From Oceanispirochaeta crateris (GTDB lineage: Bacteria > Spirochaetota > Spirochaetia > DSM-2461), in assembly GCF_008329965.1 (NCBI RefSeq), contig NZ_CP036150.1, forward strand, positions 3,576,439-3,640,438: DNA of 64,000 nucleotides. The letters are read 5' to 3'. The position numbers were made by a program, and so were the translations under genes. Positions 43,000-51,966 of the stretch are shown here, piece after piece. Under the pieces are notes generated by a model, which saw only the letters and a program-made list of their open reading frames with translations, made no database searches and had not been told where the DNA came from. Position 1 is the stretch's first letter. Every line of letters starts with the position of its first letter.

Positions 43000-45351
43000 G
43001 AGTTTCCATATATCCGAGGCATATTCGCCTATGGTTCTATCTGATGAAAAAATCCCCGAAGACGCAATATTCATAAGGCTTTTCTGCAACCAGTTCTGTT
43101 TGTCCGAGTAGAGCCTTTCTCCTTTGCTTATGGCTGCCGTGTGGGCCTCCAGTTCTGGCAGTACAAGATAGGGATCTTCTTTAAATAGATGTTCCAGAAG
43201 GTCTCTGAATTCGTCTGGATTACCCAGAAGTCCGTTTTCTATTTCCTGAAAAAGAGCCTTTATTTCCTGATTTCCTTCTATGAAAGTTTTAGGGTTGTAT
43301 TCCTTTCTGTAATGAACGACCTCTTCGGAACTCATTCCAAAGGGGATATTATTTTCCTTGCCGGATGCTTTGAAAATCTCAATATTGGCTCCGTCCATGG
43401 TGCCTAGAGTCAGCGCTCCATTCATCATAAACTTCATATTTCCTGTTCCGGAAGCTTCCTTGCCGGCCGTTGATATCTGCTGGGACAGTTCTGACGCAGG
43501 GAATATTTTCTCCCCCATGGTCACATTGTACCCTGGAAGGAACAGGAGCTGTAATTTGTCCCGGCATAGGGGATCATTGTTAATGACTGAAGAACAGCGG
43601 CAAGCCAGATGAATGATCTCCTTGGCCATGTAATATCCTGGGGCAGCCTTGCCTCCCATAAGGAAGAGGTGGGGTATTTCCTGAATATCAGGATTATTTT
43701 TGAGAGCTCTGTATTTTTGCAGGATAGAGAGTATGTTGAGGAGCTGTCTTTTATATTCATGGATGCGTTTTACTTGAAAATCAAAAAGGTAATGAGGGGG
43801 GCAGTTTAAGCCCTTCTCCATGTGAATCCACCGGTTGAAGAGTTCCTTGTTCCCCTGTTTTATGCGGCCCAATCTTTCCAGGACAGATGAATCATCTTTA
43901 TATTGATTGAGACCGCTGAGAAGATGCGGTTTCCTTTGCCACTCATTGCCTATGAGATCATTGATGAGGTTCGTGAGGGCCGGATTGCACTGCATCAGCC
44001 AACGGCGGTGGGTTATTCCATTTGTCTTGTTGTTAAAGCGTTGGGGGAAACGGATATACCAGTCTTTTAGAACCGTTTCGGTCAGGAGTCTGGAATGGAG
44101 GGCGGCCACTCCATTCACCGAAAAACTTCCATAAACAGCCAGGGCCGCCATATGAACATACTCATTCTGTATGATAGAAGGAGTTCCGGATTCTTCTTCC
44201 AAACGCCTTTGGATCTCCTCTATTATCAGCATAATGCGGGGTAGGAGCTCTCTCAAAGAACTGACAGGCCATTTCTCAAGAGCTTCTTCCAGGACGGTAT
44301 GGTTGGTGTAGGCAAAAACCCTTGTGCAGATGTTCCACGCTTCCTCCCAGGACAATCCTTCCTGATCCAGAAAGAGTCTCATCAGTTCCGGGATAGCCAG
44401 TACTGGGTGGGTGTCATTCAGCTGTATCACATATTTATCAGGAAAGGCAGTCCAATGGGGATCATGAGTTTCTCTGAATTCTGCCATCATGTCCTGCAGG
44501 GAGGCTGACACGAAAAAATACTGTTGTTTGAGGCGGAGTTTTTTTCCCGATTCTGCTTCATCACCCGGGTAGAGAACAGCAGTGAGAGACTCTGCTGTAT
44601 TGATCTGCTTCCAGGCTTTTCCATGATCTCCACGATTAAAGAGATCCAGATCAAACCCCTCGGGGGCCTCGGATTTCCAGAGTCTCAGGGGCTGGACACG
44701 ATTGTTGTATGTGGAAGAAACAGGATAGTCCACCGAGATGGCAAGAATTTCAAATTCTGGAATAAGTTTAAATTTCAATTCTCCAGATTCATTACAGCTG
44801 ATGTCCACAGATCCTCCAAAGGGAATCCGGTAACATTTACTTCTATTCTCCTGTCCCCAGAGGTCTTCATGTCGCCAGTTATCAGGCTGTTCCTTCTGTC
44901 TTTCATCCTGCAGGCTTTGCTTGAACAAGCCAAAGCGGTAGCAAATACCATATCCCGTGGCAGGGAGATCCAGATGGACAAGAGAGTCAAGAAAACAGGA
45001 TGCCAGGCGACCTAGCCCACCGTTTCCCAGGCCCGGGTCACATTCTTCTTCAAGGACGTCGGTCAGGTTCAGATTATGCCGGGAGGCCAGTTCCTTTACC
45101 CTGTCCAGGATTCCCAAAGCCAATAGATTCTGGTGGAGCAATCTACCTGTCAGAAATTCAGCAGAAAGATAGCACAGTCTTCTATTGTCCTCTTTGCGAT
45201 CCAGGGAGGAGGTTTCTTCCTTCCTCAGGGTCATTTCCTGGTTCATATAGGATGTCAGTCTGAGAATAAAATCTTTCCCAGAGAGAATTCCGTTTTCTTC
45301 ATTCAGGAGTCTTTCAAGCTGGCCCGAATTGATTTCTTCTCTCATCATCAT
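42979..45351 (-). CDS. glgP: Glycogen/starch (alpha-glucan) phosphorylase
   Basis: PLP-dependent phosphorylase of 790 residues, near family length (about 800). It releases glucose-1-phosphate from alpha-1,4-glucans. N-terminal glycogen-binding landmarks include YLSAEFLTGRLLHQNLLALG and EECDPGLGNGGLGRLASCFLDSL. Catalytic text: QLNDTHPVLAIPELMRLF, NKTNGITHRRWLMQCNPAL and FDFQVKRIHEYKRQLLNIL. The PLP-lysine motif is EASGTGNMKFMMNGALTLGTMDGANIEI (about residues 640-667). It starts 6 nt after the homoserine dehydrogenase stop, so the two share a transcript. Confidence 0.96.
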   Translation of the reverse strand: MMMREEINSGQLERLLNEENGILSGKDFILRLTSYMNQEMTLRKEETSSLDRKEDNRRLCYLSAEFLTGRLLHQNLLALGILDRVKELASRHNLNLTDVLEEECDPGLGNGGLGRLASCFLDSLVHLDLPATGYGICYRFGLFKQSLQDERQKEQPDNWRHEDLWGQENRSKCYRIPFGGSVDISCNESGELKFKLIPEFEILAISVDYPVSSTYNNRVQPLRLWKSEAPEGFDLDLFNRGDHGKAWKQINTAESLTAVLYPGDEAESGKKLRLKQQYFFVSASLQDMMAEFRETHDPHWTAFPDKYVIQLNDTHPVLAIPELMRLFLDQEGLSWEEAWNICTRVFAYTNHTVLEEALEKWPVSSLRELLPRIMLIIEEIQRRLEEESGTPSIIQNEYVHMAALAVYGSFSVNGVAALHSRLLTETVLKDWYIRFPQRFNNKTNGITHRRWLMQCNPALTNLINDLIGNEWQRKPHLLSGLNQYKDDSSVLERLGRIKQGNKELFNRWIHMEKGLNCPPHYLFDFQVKRIHEYKRQLLNILSILQKYRALKNNPDIQEIPHLFLMGGKAAPGYYMAKEIIHLACRCSSVINNDPLCRDKLQLLFLPGYNVTMGEKIFPASELSQQISTAGKEASGTGNMKFMMNGALTLGTMDGANIEIFKASGKENNIPFGMSSEEVVHYRKEYNPKTFIEGNQEIKALFQEIENGLLGNPDEFRDLLEHLFKEDPYLVLPELEAHTAAISKGERLYSDKQNWLQKSLMNIASSGIFSSDRTIGEYASDIWKLSARKAD

Positions 45352-45357
45352 GGCTCC

Positions 45358-46677
45358 TTAGAGGAATGATTCTGGATGCTCTTCTATAATACGTATGAAT
45401 ATGGGAGCACTGACGGTCTCTTCCAGATTTTCGATTTCTTTTAAGGCCTGGGTCACTGCTCCGGCTCTGGCTTCATGAGTTGTCATAACCAGAGGAATGT
45501 TATCTTTGGCTTCTTCTTTCTGAAGGAGTGACGTGATGCTGATTCCATTGCTGCTTAGGATTGAACTGATACGAGCCACAGTTCCGGGTCTGTCCTTGAC
45601 CATGAATCTCAGGTAATAGCGGCTTATCAGGTCTTCTGGAGCCAGCTGCCTGGCTTTCTGGGTCCTATCTGGCCACAAATTGAGCGTTTCGAACGCTTTG
45701 GATGTGATTCCCAGAGCAGTGGCAATGATATCAGAGACAACTGCGGAGGCCGTGGGAGAGCTACCGGCACCCCGTCCCATATACATGGTATGGCCTACGG
45801 CATGGCCGTAAATACTGACCGCATTAAAGGCTCCGGAAATTCTGGCCAGTGGATGAACAGTATGAACAAATGCCGGAGCAACACTCAAGGCAAGACCCTT
45901 GTCTGTTTTCTGTCCTATGGCTAACAGCTTCATGATGTATCCCAGTTCTTTTCCCGACTCAATATCATAAAGATCCAGGGTGTCGATTCCTGTTACGGGG
46001 ATGGAATCCAGGTCTACCCTTTCTCCAAAGGCGAGGGACCCGAGAATGGTGAGCTTATGAACCGAGTCCATACCGGTAACATCCAGTGTGGGGTCGGCTT
46101 CGGCAAGTCCTGCTTCCTGTGCCGATTTGAGGGCTTGCTGGTAGCTCTCTCCTTTTTCGGTCATTTCTGTAAGGATATGGTTACAGGTTCCATTGACAAT
46201 GCCGTACATCGCTTCGATTTTATTTGCCAACAGACCGTCTGTGATTACTTTTACGATAGGAATTCCGCCGCCGCAGCTGGCCTCGAAGCCTATGGTCACA
46301 TTCTTTTTCCGTGCCAGAGCAAATAGCTCCGGTCCATAATGAGCCATAAGGGCTTTGTTGGCGGTCACAACATGTTTCCCTGCTTCCAGGGCTGCTATGA
46401 TTATCCTCTTGGCATCGGTGAGTCCACCAATGAGTTCCACTACTACAAAAACATCAGGATCTGAAAGAACTTTGTCGTAATCCTGTTCATAGAGGTCTTC
46501 TGGAATTCCAATGGACCTGGCATTGGTGTAGTTTCTGCTTGTCACATATTTCAGGTACAGGGAGATGCCCGTACGTTCCTGCAGGAATGTTTTGTCTTGT
46601 GTCAGGATTCTGGCTGTTCCGCCTCCGACTATTCCACATCCAACAAGTGCTACACCGTATTGACCTTTTTCTTCCAT
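45358..46677 (-). CDS. hom: Homoserine dehydrogenase with ACT domain
   Basis: NAD(P)-dependent enzyme of 439 residues that reduces aspartate semialdehyde to homoserine in threonine and methionine synthesis. Rossmann motif ALVGCGIVGGGTARIL at the N-terminus. Catalytic region: VVTANKALMAHYG (Lys near residue 108), GIVNGTCNHILTEM (about 162-175) and GLAEADPTLDVTGMDSVHKLTILG (catalytic Lys about 210). The C-terminal ACT domain (about 355-430: YYLRFMVKDRPGTVARISSILSSNGISITSLLQ) implies feedback control by threonine. No T-box or other riboswitch was recognised in its 5' region. Confidence 0.95.
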   Translation of the reverse strand: MEEKGQYGVALVGCGIVGGGTARILTQDKTFLQERTGISLYLKYVTSRNYTNARSIGIPEDLYEQDYDKVLSDPDVFVVVELIGGLTDAKRIIIAALEAGKHVVTANKALMAHYGPELFALARKKNVTIGFEASCGGGIPIVKVITDGLLANKIEAMYGIVNGTCNHILTEMTEKGESYQQALKSAQEAGLAEADPTLDVTGMDSVHKLTILGSLAFGERVDLDSIPVTGIDTLDLYDIESGKELGYIMKLLAIGQKTDKGLALSVAPAFVHTVHPLARISGAFNAVSIYGHAVGHTMYMGRGAGSSPTASAVVSDIIATALGITSKAFETLNLWPDRTQKARQLAPEDLISRYYLRFMVKDRPGTVARISSILSSNGISITSLLQKEEAKDNIPLVMTTHEARAGAVTQALKEIENLEETVSAPIFIRIIEEHPESFL

Positions 46678-46874
46678 ATATATTAACTCCTGAAATTGTA
46701 AAGTAAAAACTCTTATGCAGGATTATCAAATATGAGAGGGTTTTATTCAAGAGTTGAGTGTCTCTGTATAAAAGCATATAAAAAAAGGCAGGGATAATTC
46801 AGGAAACCTGGTGGATAATGAATTGAAATGAATTACAATATAAGAAATAAATATTAAGACATGATAATTGAGAA
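46678..46874. other. Divergent promoter region between hom and lipoprotein cluster
   Basis: AT-rich, holds the promoters of hom (minus) and the LpoB-like gene (plus); no pair of hexamers with good spacing could be chosen with confidence. Confidence 0.4.
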
Positions 46875-46903
46875 GGAACTCCTCTGAACTACTGAGGAGT
46901 TCC
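46875..46903 (+). promoter_or_regulatory. 5'-leader stem-loop before LpoB-like gene
   Basis: Perfect 10-bp stem GGAACTCCTC / GAGGAGTTCC with a 9-nt loop, 26 nt before the ATG and without a T-run. It sits just ahead of the ribosome-binding site AGAGGAG (46914-46920), whose sequence resembles the 3' arm. This leaves room for alternative pairing with the 5' arm. Confidence 0.5.
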
Positions 46904-46928
46904 AGCGAATGAGAGAGGAGATTTTTTT

Positions 46929-47525
46929 ATGATGAAACGCTTACTTCCCCTGGGCATCATACTGCTTGTATTATCCGGTTGTGCCTCCACCAAGGTCAGC
47001 AGGATTTCTTCCGATGAAGTCATTGATTTGAGTGGACGCTGGAATGATACAGATTCCAGACTAACCGCCGAGGAAATTGTAGCCGATGTCCTTTCGCGCC
47101 CTTGGTTAGATGATTTTTTGGCTTCAAACGGTGAAAAACCAGTTCTTATCGTTGGGACTGTCAGTAACAAGAGCTCTGAACATATCGAAGTTCTGACTTT
47201 CATCAAAGACATAGAAAAAGAGCTGATAAACAGCGGCCGTATCCGTTTTGTGGCCAACAAAGAAGAACGACAGGAAGTCAGAGAAGAGCGGGAAGACCAG
47301 CAGTCCAATGCTACTGAAGCGACCGCAAAGGCTTTGGCTTCAGAAACAGGTGCTGACTTTATGCTTCAGGGTGTCATCACATCCATCACAGACGCTGTGG
47401 ATGGAGAAAAAGTCATCAAGTATCAGGTCGCCATGGAATTGATCCATCTCGAAAATAATGAAAAAGTATGGATTGGATCCAATGAAGTAAAGAAGTTTAT
47501 TAAACAGTCAAAGTCAAATTGGTAG
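46929..47525 (+). CDS. LpoB-like lipoprotein (penicillin-binding-protein activator family)
   Basis: Lipoprotein of 198 residues, lipobox LVLSGC with anchor Cys near residue 18. The mature domain matches the LpoB/COG3417 fold: EEIVADVLSRPWLDDFLASNGEKPVLIVGTVSNKSSEHI (about residues 55-93), a DIEKELINSGRIRFVANKEERQEVREE stretch, and ASETGADFMLQGVITSITD (about 137-155). In E. coli LpoB reaches through the envelope to activate PBP1B; the spirochaete function may differ. The next gene starts 8 nt after its stop, forming a three-gene lipoprotein operon. Confidence 0.85.
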   Translation: MMKRLLPLGIILLVLSGCASTKVSRISSDEVIDLSGRWNDTDSRLTAEEIVADVLSRPWLDDFLASNGEKPVLIVGTVSNKSSEHIEVLTFIKDIEKELINSGRIRFVANKEERQEVREEREDQQSNATEATAKALASETGADFMLQGVITSITDAVDGEKVIKYQVAMELIHLENNEKVWIGSNEVKKFIKQSKSNW

Positions 47526-47532
47526 ACAGGGA

Positions 47533-48930
47533 ATGCCCTCATTTCAAAATAAATTACAATATCTGATCCTTTTCCCGATCATGTTGACCATGGCTTCCTG
47601 TGCCAGTACTAAGACCTATCAATATCAGTATGTGGAGGCGAATGAGCAGTTGGCAAAAAGAGATTTTGCCGCTGCCAGTTTGATTATTGAAGGGTATCGG
47701 GACGAGGCATATAAGGAAAAGGACCGGGTCCTTTACAACCTTGATGTCGGGATGCTTTATCATTATGCCGGTGAGTATGAAAAGAGTAATGCCGCCTTAA
47801 GTGAGGCGGAAAGGGGCATTGAGGAACTCTATACAAAGAGCATCTCTAAAATGCTGACTTCGGGTATTTTAAACGATAATGCCTTGGACTATGGGGGTGA
47901 GGACTATGAAGATATTTATCTGAATGTCTTTAAAGGACTGAATTACATTGCTCTGGGTGATCCTGAATCCGCTCTGGTGGAAATCCGGAGGATTCATATT
48001 AAGTTGAACATACTGGAAGACAAATACCGAAAACTAATAGAGGAATACAATCAGTCTGATGAGGCGGAGGGTGAAATCACTCCCATTGAAACACGATTCT
48101 ATAATGATGCCCTGGCCCGTTATCTGGGACTGCTTTTGTATCGTTATGAGAACAGCCTGGACAGTGCCCGCATAGAGAGAGACAACATTGAGCAGGCTTT
48201 TAAAAACCAAAAACAATTGTATGATTTTCCTCTGAACGAACTGCCAGAACTCACAATGGACCGGGATATGGCTCATCTGAGTGTCATTGCTTTTTCTGGT
48301 ATGGCTCCCAGAAAACTGGCCGAGACCTTCTACCTTACCACTCTTCCGGGAGTTGTGATGATTACTTCTGCCAGTCAGAGCGAAGAATATGTGAAATCCA
48401 ATGTCGGTTTTAATTTTCTGAGTATGCCCGGGATCGATGGGGGATTTCATTTTAAATTTGAATATCCTCGGATGGATCTTATGGGTAGCAGAGCCAATCG
48501 GATCGTCCTGGTTTTAGATGGAATTCCTGTGAAAGAAATTCCACTCTTCGAAAAGATGGAGAGTATCTCAAAAGAAATCTTTCGTATAAAACAGCCTTTG
48601 GTTATCGGGAAATCCATATTGAGAACCGTGACCAAAGGAATCTTGAAAGAATCGGCTAAGAATCAAATGAATGAAGCAGGCCCCATGGCGGGGCTTCTGA
48701 TGGGTATTGCGCTGGATGTTGCCGTAGATGCGACAGAAAATGCTGACTTGAGGACTTCTCAGTATTTTCCGGCTTATGCTCATACTTTAGATATAAAGAT
48801 CCCCGCGGGAGAACATACTGTTGCGGTGGAATACTATCATGACAGCACCCTTCTTTTCCGAGACAACCGGGGTGTCATGGATCTGCAGGCTGAAGAATTG
48901 AATCTTGTAGAATCCTTCGTATTAGAATAA
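47533..48930 (+). CDS. COG3014-like lipoprotein
   Basis: 465 residues. Signal peptide with lipobox MLTMASC (anchor Cys near residue 23). The N-terminal half is TPR-like: QYVEANEQLAKRDFAAASLIIEG, VLYNLDVGMLYHYAGEYEKSNAALSEAE and VFKGLNYIALGDPESALVEIRRIHIKLN. The C-terminal half is a beta-rich region containing KSILRTVTKGILKES and AGPMAGLLMGIALDVAVDATENADLRTSQYFPAYAH, characteristic of COG3014. These proteins occur with LpoB-like and LPP20-like partners in several bacteria. The start ATG has CAGGGA upstream. Role in the envelope is inferred. Confidence 0.8.
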   Translation: MPSFQNKLQYLILFPIMLTMASCASTKTYQYQYVEANEQLAKRDFAAASLIIEGYRDEAYKEKDRVLYNLDVGMLYHYAGEYEKSNAALSEAERGIEELYTKSISKMLTSGILNDNALDYGGEDYEDIYLNVFKGLNYIALGDPESALVEIRRIHIKLNILEDKYRKLIEEYNQSDEAEGEITPIETRFYNDALARYLGLLLYRYENSLDSARIERDNIEQAFKNQKQLYDFPLNELPELTMDRDMAHLSVIAFSGMAPRKLAETFYLTTLPGVVMITSASQSEEYVKSNVGFNFLSMPGIDGGFHFKFEYPRMDLMGSRANRIVLVLDGIPVKEIPLFEKMESISKEIFRIKQPLVIGKSILRTVTKGILKESAKNQMNEAGPMAGLLMGIALDVAVDATENADLRTSQYFPAYAHTLDIKIPAGEHTVAVEYYHDSTLLFRDNRGVMDLQAEELNLVESFVLE

Positions 48931-48942
48931 AGGGAGCATAAA

Positions 48943-49980
48943 ATGAAATTCAAAAAAATCATCACGGCTATCATTCTTACAGGACTGCTGATTTCCTGTG
49001 CAACAGGTGGTTCGGGCAGTGGTGGACGAAAAATTCCTGATTGGGTCAATGACAAACACAGCGTCTATCCTGATGATAAATATTTGGTGGAAATCGGCGA
49101 GGGGACTTCTCTAAAGAGTGCCAAACAGAATGGTCAGACTTCATTGGCCAGAATCTTTAGAACGACAATTAAGGTCGATAGTACTGTCAGTACCCGTTAC
49201 AAGGATCTTTCCGATGGGAAGACCATCCTTGAATCCCAGATGGAAACAACCTCTGATGAGTCTATCACACAGCTTTCAGATGAGACCCTTATCAATGTTC
49301 ATTTTGGAGAATCTTGGACCAGTTCAGAAGGGCGTGTGTATGTTGTCGCCTATATTGACCGGATGGAAACCGCAAACATCTACCGACAGAGAATTGATCA
49401 GGATGCCACCAGGGCTAATCTGTTTATCAGCCAATCTGAAGGTCAGGAGGACCTCCTGAGACGCTACGGTTTTCTGGATGCTGCCATTGTCATGGACCGG
49501 TCAATTCAGGCTTTGAGGGAACAGTTGGAGATCATTTATCAGCCCTTTGCCAGGGCCGTCTTGCTCCCCTATAGCCCTGAAGAGCTTCGTTCCCTGCATG
49601 CAGATACGGCAGAAAATATGGTCTTCATGATTCGAGTGGATGGGGATGAAAACGGTAAAGTCGGAGATGTGGTTGCTCAGGTCCTAAACAATCGCGGATT
49701 TTCTGTTTCAGCAGAAACTGCCAGGCTCTCTGTGACAGGACGTATCGCTATGGAAGAAGTTCTGCTGAATAATGATTACAAGAATCTCAGATGGAATCTC
49801 TTTATGGAAATGCGCAATGAGAAAGGGGATATGGTTGTCACAATGGATGAACAGCAACGTGAAACAGCCATCTCTTTGCAAGAGGCAGAAGCACGGGCTT
49901 ACAGATCTATGGAAAAGGTTCTGAATGAAAAGTTTATCGGTGCTTTAGAATCCTATTTTGACAGTTACGCCGGTAGTTGA
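48943..49980 (+). CDS. LPP20-family lipoprotein
   Basis: 345 residues, lipobox TGLLISC (anchor Cys near residue 19). The LPP20 domain (about 30-150) begins KIPDWVNDKHSVYPDDKYLVEIGEGTSLKSAKQNGQTSLARIF, the typical P-x-W-x(n)-G-x-G-S-x-x-A-x-x-A-x-x-A-L pattern. A second alpha/beta domain follows (about 205-330, with GDVVAQVLNNRGFSVSAETARLSVTGRI), possibly a repeat of the same fold. Last gene of the operon, 12 nt after the COG3014-like gene and closed by a bidirectional terminator. Some LPP20 proteins act in flagellar basal structures or envelope integrity; function here is unknown. Confidence 0.82.
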   Translation: MKFKKIITAIILTGLLISCATGGSGSGGRKIPDWVNDKHSVYPDDKYLVEIGEGTSLKSAKQNGQTSLARIFRTTIKVDSTVSTRYKDLSDGKTILESQMETTSDESITQLSDETLINVHFGESWTSSEGRVYVVAYIDRMETANIYRQRIDQDATRANLFISQSEGQEDLLRRYGFLDAAIVMDRSIQALREQLEIIYQPFARAVLLPYSPEELRSLHADTAENMVFMIRVDGDENGKVGDVVAQVLNNRGFSVSAETARLSVTGRIAMEEVLLNNDYKNLRWNLFMEMRNEKGDMVVTMDEQQRETAISLQEAEARAYRSMEKVLNEKFIGALESYFDSYAGS

Positions 49981-50000
49981 TTAGATCTTCATCATCCCCC

Positions 50001-50032
50001 AAAAAAACCCCTTAAGATTAAGGGGTTTTTTT
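50001..50032. terminator. Bidirectional terminator
   Basis: Stem CCCCTTAA / TTAAGGGG with a two-base centre, flanked by A7 and T7 runs. Ends the LPP20 gene (+) and the LysM gene (-). Confidence 0.88.
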
Positions 50033-50041
50033 GGAAATTGT

Positions 50042-51472
50042 TTATTCTACAGGAGGTATGATTAATACCTGTCCTGGATATATTAGATCCGGATTAGGGA
50101 TCGATTTCTGATTCCGCTGCCAAATCTTTGGCCAGAGGAATGGATCATCGTAGATCTCTTTGTATTCAGATATCCTCCAGAGACAGTCGGTCTTCACTTT
50201 TCTATAGACGACAGTATAGGTCTTCCCAACGGCATTCGCCTTATAGGCACTGATGTAGGCTTCGGCCTGAGAAAGAAGCTCTTTGGATTTTCCAAAGTTA
50301 CCAGCATTTCTTTCGGTAATGGCTTCCTGCCAGAGAACTTTTGCCTTCTCCAACAGTGTGGATACACCCTCTTCAGGAGGCATCATCTCTTCTTCTTCCT
50401 CTTCGATGACCTGAGTCAGGTCATATTCTACGAGTTCAGAATCTTCGGTTTCATAATCGTCGGCTTTTGCATCCATCAGGGGATTTTGATTCAGATAATC
50501 CGTTCCGGACCAGGGAGATGCTTCTTTTATTTCTCCTGTTTCTGTCTGGATCTTCAGTGTGGAGGCTTCTTCAAGCTCCATTTGAACCTGCATCAATCTG
50601 GCATCATTTTCAGCCTGCTGTTTTCTGACTCTCGTTAGATACAAGGTATTCTTGGCTCTGAATTTTGCTTCTTTCAAGGTGGCTTCACTGCCTTTTAGAT
50701 CGAACTGACGAAATTGGATCATACCCTGTGAAAGCTGATAGCCAGCCTGATTAAATTCAGCATCCGCCCACAAATAGGCTTCTTCAGCTTCGGCTTCATT
50801 CAAGTAGGTTTCGGTATCCCTTTCAAGTATCTCAATCCATCGGATGTTCTCATCAAGAATCTTATACAGATTGTTGGCTTTTGTTTTTGAAAGAGCCATT
50901 GCTTTTTTGGCTTCCATGAGATTTTCGGCATCAATTTCCTTTTTTGTCAGGGCAAACTGATCCAAAACCTGATTGTATGGGTCGGGACTGTATTTATCAG
51001 CCTTGATGTCCAACAGTTTTGTTTTCATGCTTTCCAGGGAGGCATAGGCTTCAGCCTTGAGGCCGTCACGTCCCATGTTAAAGGCTTTCTCAGCCTTTTC
51101 CTTCACTCCTGCCAATAAGAGGCGGGCTGCATCCGGATCACTTTCTGATAGATTTACAGCTTCTTTAAGATCTGAGTACCCGCTTGCCATGAGGTCCGGC
51201 GCAAAACGTGACGCTTCGACCATTTCAGCCCGTTCCAGTGCCTGACGTGCCAGAGCCAGTTCCTCACGGGAAACTGGTTGAACTTCCGGAGTTTCCGGTT
51301 TCACTTCTACCACAGGGGTCAGGGTTTGTCCGCTTTCTACAACGGGTTCTTCCATAACCTCTTCAGGGACGGCTTCTTCAACCGGTTCCTCTACTGGTTC
51401 CGGGGCTGTTTTACATGACATTACGATAAACAGAGAAAGAAATAATAAAGTAAACAGGATTTTCTTGTTCAT
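50042..51472 (-). CDS. LysM-domain lipoprotein with long helical region
   Basis: 476 residues. Lipobox FIVMSC (anchor Cys near residue 20), then a Glu/Pro/Val-rich linker (about 22-65). A long Ala/Glu/Lys-rich helical region follows (about 68-290: ELALARQALERAEMVEASRFAPDLM, AEAEEAYLWADAEFNQAGYQL). After an acidic linker (QVIEEEEEEMMPPEE) and another helical repeat comes the C-terminal LysM domain (about 420-476: YTVVYRKVKTDCLWRISEYKEIYDDPFLWPKIWQRN, ending DLIYPGQVLIIPP). It probably bridges the outer membrane and peptidoglycan. Transcribed separately from the rhamnose operon. Confidence 0.88.
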   Translation of the reverse strand: MNKKILFTLLFLSLFIVMSCKTAPEPVEEPVEEAVPEEVMEEPVVESGQTLTPVVEVKPETPEVQPVSREELALARQALERAEMVEASRFAPDLMASGYSDLKEAVNLSESDPDAARLLLAGVKEKAEKAFNMGRDGLKAEAYASLESMKTKLLDIKADKYSPDPYNQVLDQFALTKKEIDAENLMEAKKAMALSKTKANNLYKILDENIRWIEILERDTETYLNEAEAEEAYLWADAEFNQAGYQLSQGMIQFRQFDLKGSEATLKEAKFRAKNTLYLTRVRKQQAENDARLMQVQMELEEASTLKIQTETGEIKEASPWSGTDYLNQNPLMDAKADDYETEDSELVEYDLTQVIEEEEEEMMPPEEGVSTLLEKAKVLWQEAITERNAGNFGKSKELLSQAEAYISAYKANAVGKTYTVVYRKVKTDCLWRISEYKEIYDDPFLWPKIWQRNQKSIPNPDLIYPGQVLIIPPVE

Positions 51473-51523
51473 GCGTTCTCTCCTCTACATAAATTAAGTT
51501 TAGCACGGAGAAATTGCGGAGTC

Positions 51524-51559
51524 AAAGGGAAGCCCTCTTTTCAGACTGAACTTCCCTTT
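51524..51559 (-). terminator. Stem-loop downstream of the rhamnose operon
   Basis: Perfect 9-bp arms AAAGGGAAG (51524-51532) and CTTCCCTTT (51551-51559) with an 18-nt loop. The T-rich tail is on the + side, so it is weak as a canonical minus-strand terminator, but its position fits the operon end. Confidence 0.45.
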
Positions 51560-51630
51560 ATTTTTATTGTTTTACCCAATGAATGGCTTGTTCGTAAGGT
51601 TTGTATCACAGTCTGGGTCTGGTTCTTTTT

Positions 51631-51945
51631 TCAATCTAAGTGAAACACTTCCTTCAAAGGAATGGTAACAGGAGAATTGTCCAGGTTTGTTTCCATAATA
51701 TCCGCCATATATGACCACCATTTCTGGACGATAGGATCAGAGCCCAGGTCTTGAGAACCTGACTCTCCTGCAATCTTCTGTACGCCGAAAAGAGTGTTGG
51801 TTTCTTCATCAAGATAGATAGAGTAATCCGAAACTCCTGTGCTTTTAATCAAAGTTTTCAATTCAGGCCATAGTGCATCATGTCTTTTCTTATATTCGTC
51901 TGCATATCCTGGTTTCAGTTTCATTTTAAAAGCAAAACGCTTCAT
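51631..51945 (-). CDS. rhaM: L-rhamnose mutarotase
   Basis: Small ferredoxin-fold enzyme of 104 residues, exact family length. Text: RFAFKMKLKPGYADEYKKRHDALWPELKTLIKSTGVSDYSIYLDEETNTLFGVQ. The conserved His in KRHDALWPE and the WWSYMADIMETN segment near the C-terminus are both present. It interconverts alpha and beta anomers of L-rhamnose. Last gene of the transporter operon, 22 nt after the second permease, and the strongest clue that the operon carries rhamnose. In Rhizobium the equivalent gene (rhaU) occupies the same position. Confidence 0.92.
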   Translation of the reverse strand: MKRFAFKMKLKPGYADEYKKRHDALWPELKTLIKSTGVSDYSIYLDEETNTLFGVQKIAGESGSQDLGSDPIVQKWWSYMADIMETNLDNSPVTIPLKEVFHLD

Positions 51946-51966
51946 TTCAATCTCCTTTTAACGGGT

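Noticed and set aside
44524-45015. 163-codon frame antisense to glycogen phosphorylase
   Set aside because: The sense strand encodes highly conserved phosphorylase motifs throughout; no ribosome-binding site or family match for the antisense product.
46678-46874. T-box or amino-acid riboswitch ahead of homoserine dehydrogenase
   Set aside because: No specifier loop, antiterminator T-box sequence or terminator hairpin could be found on the minus strand.
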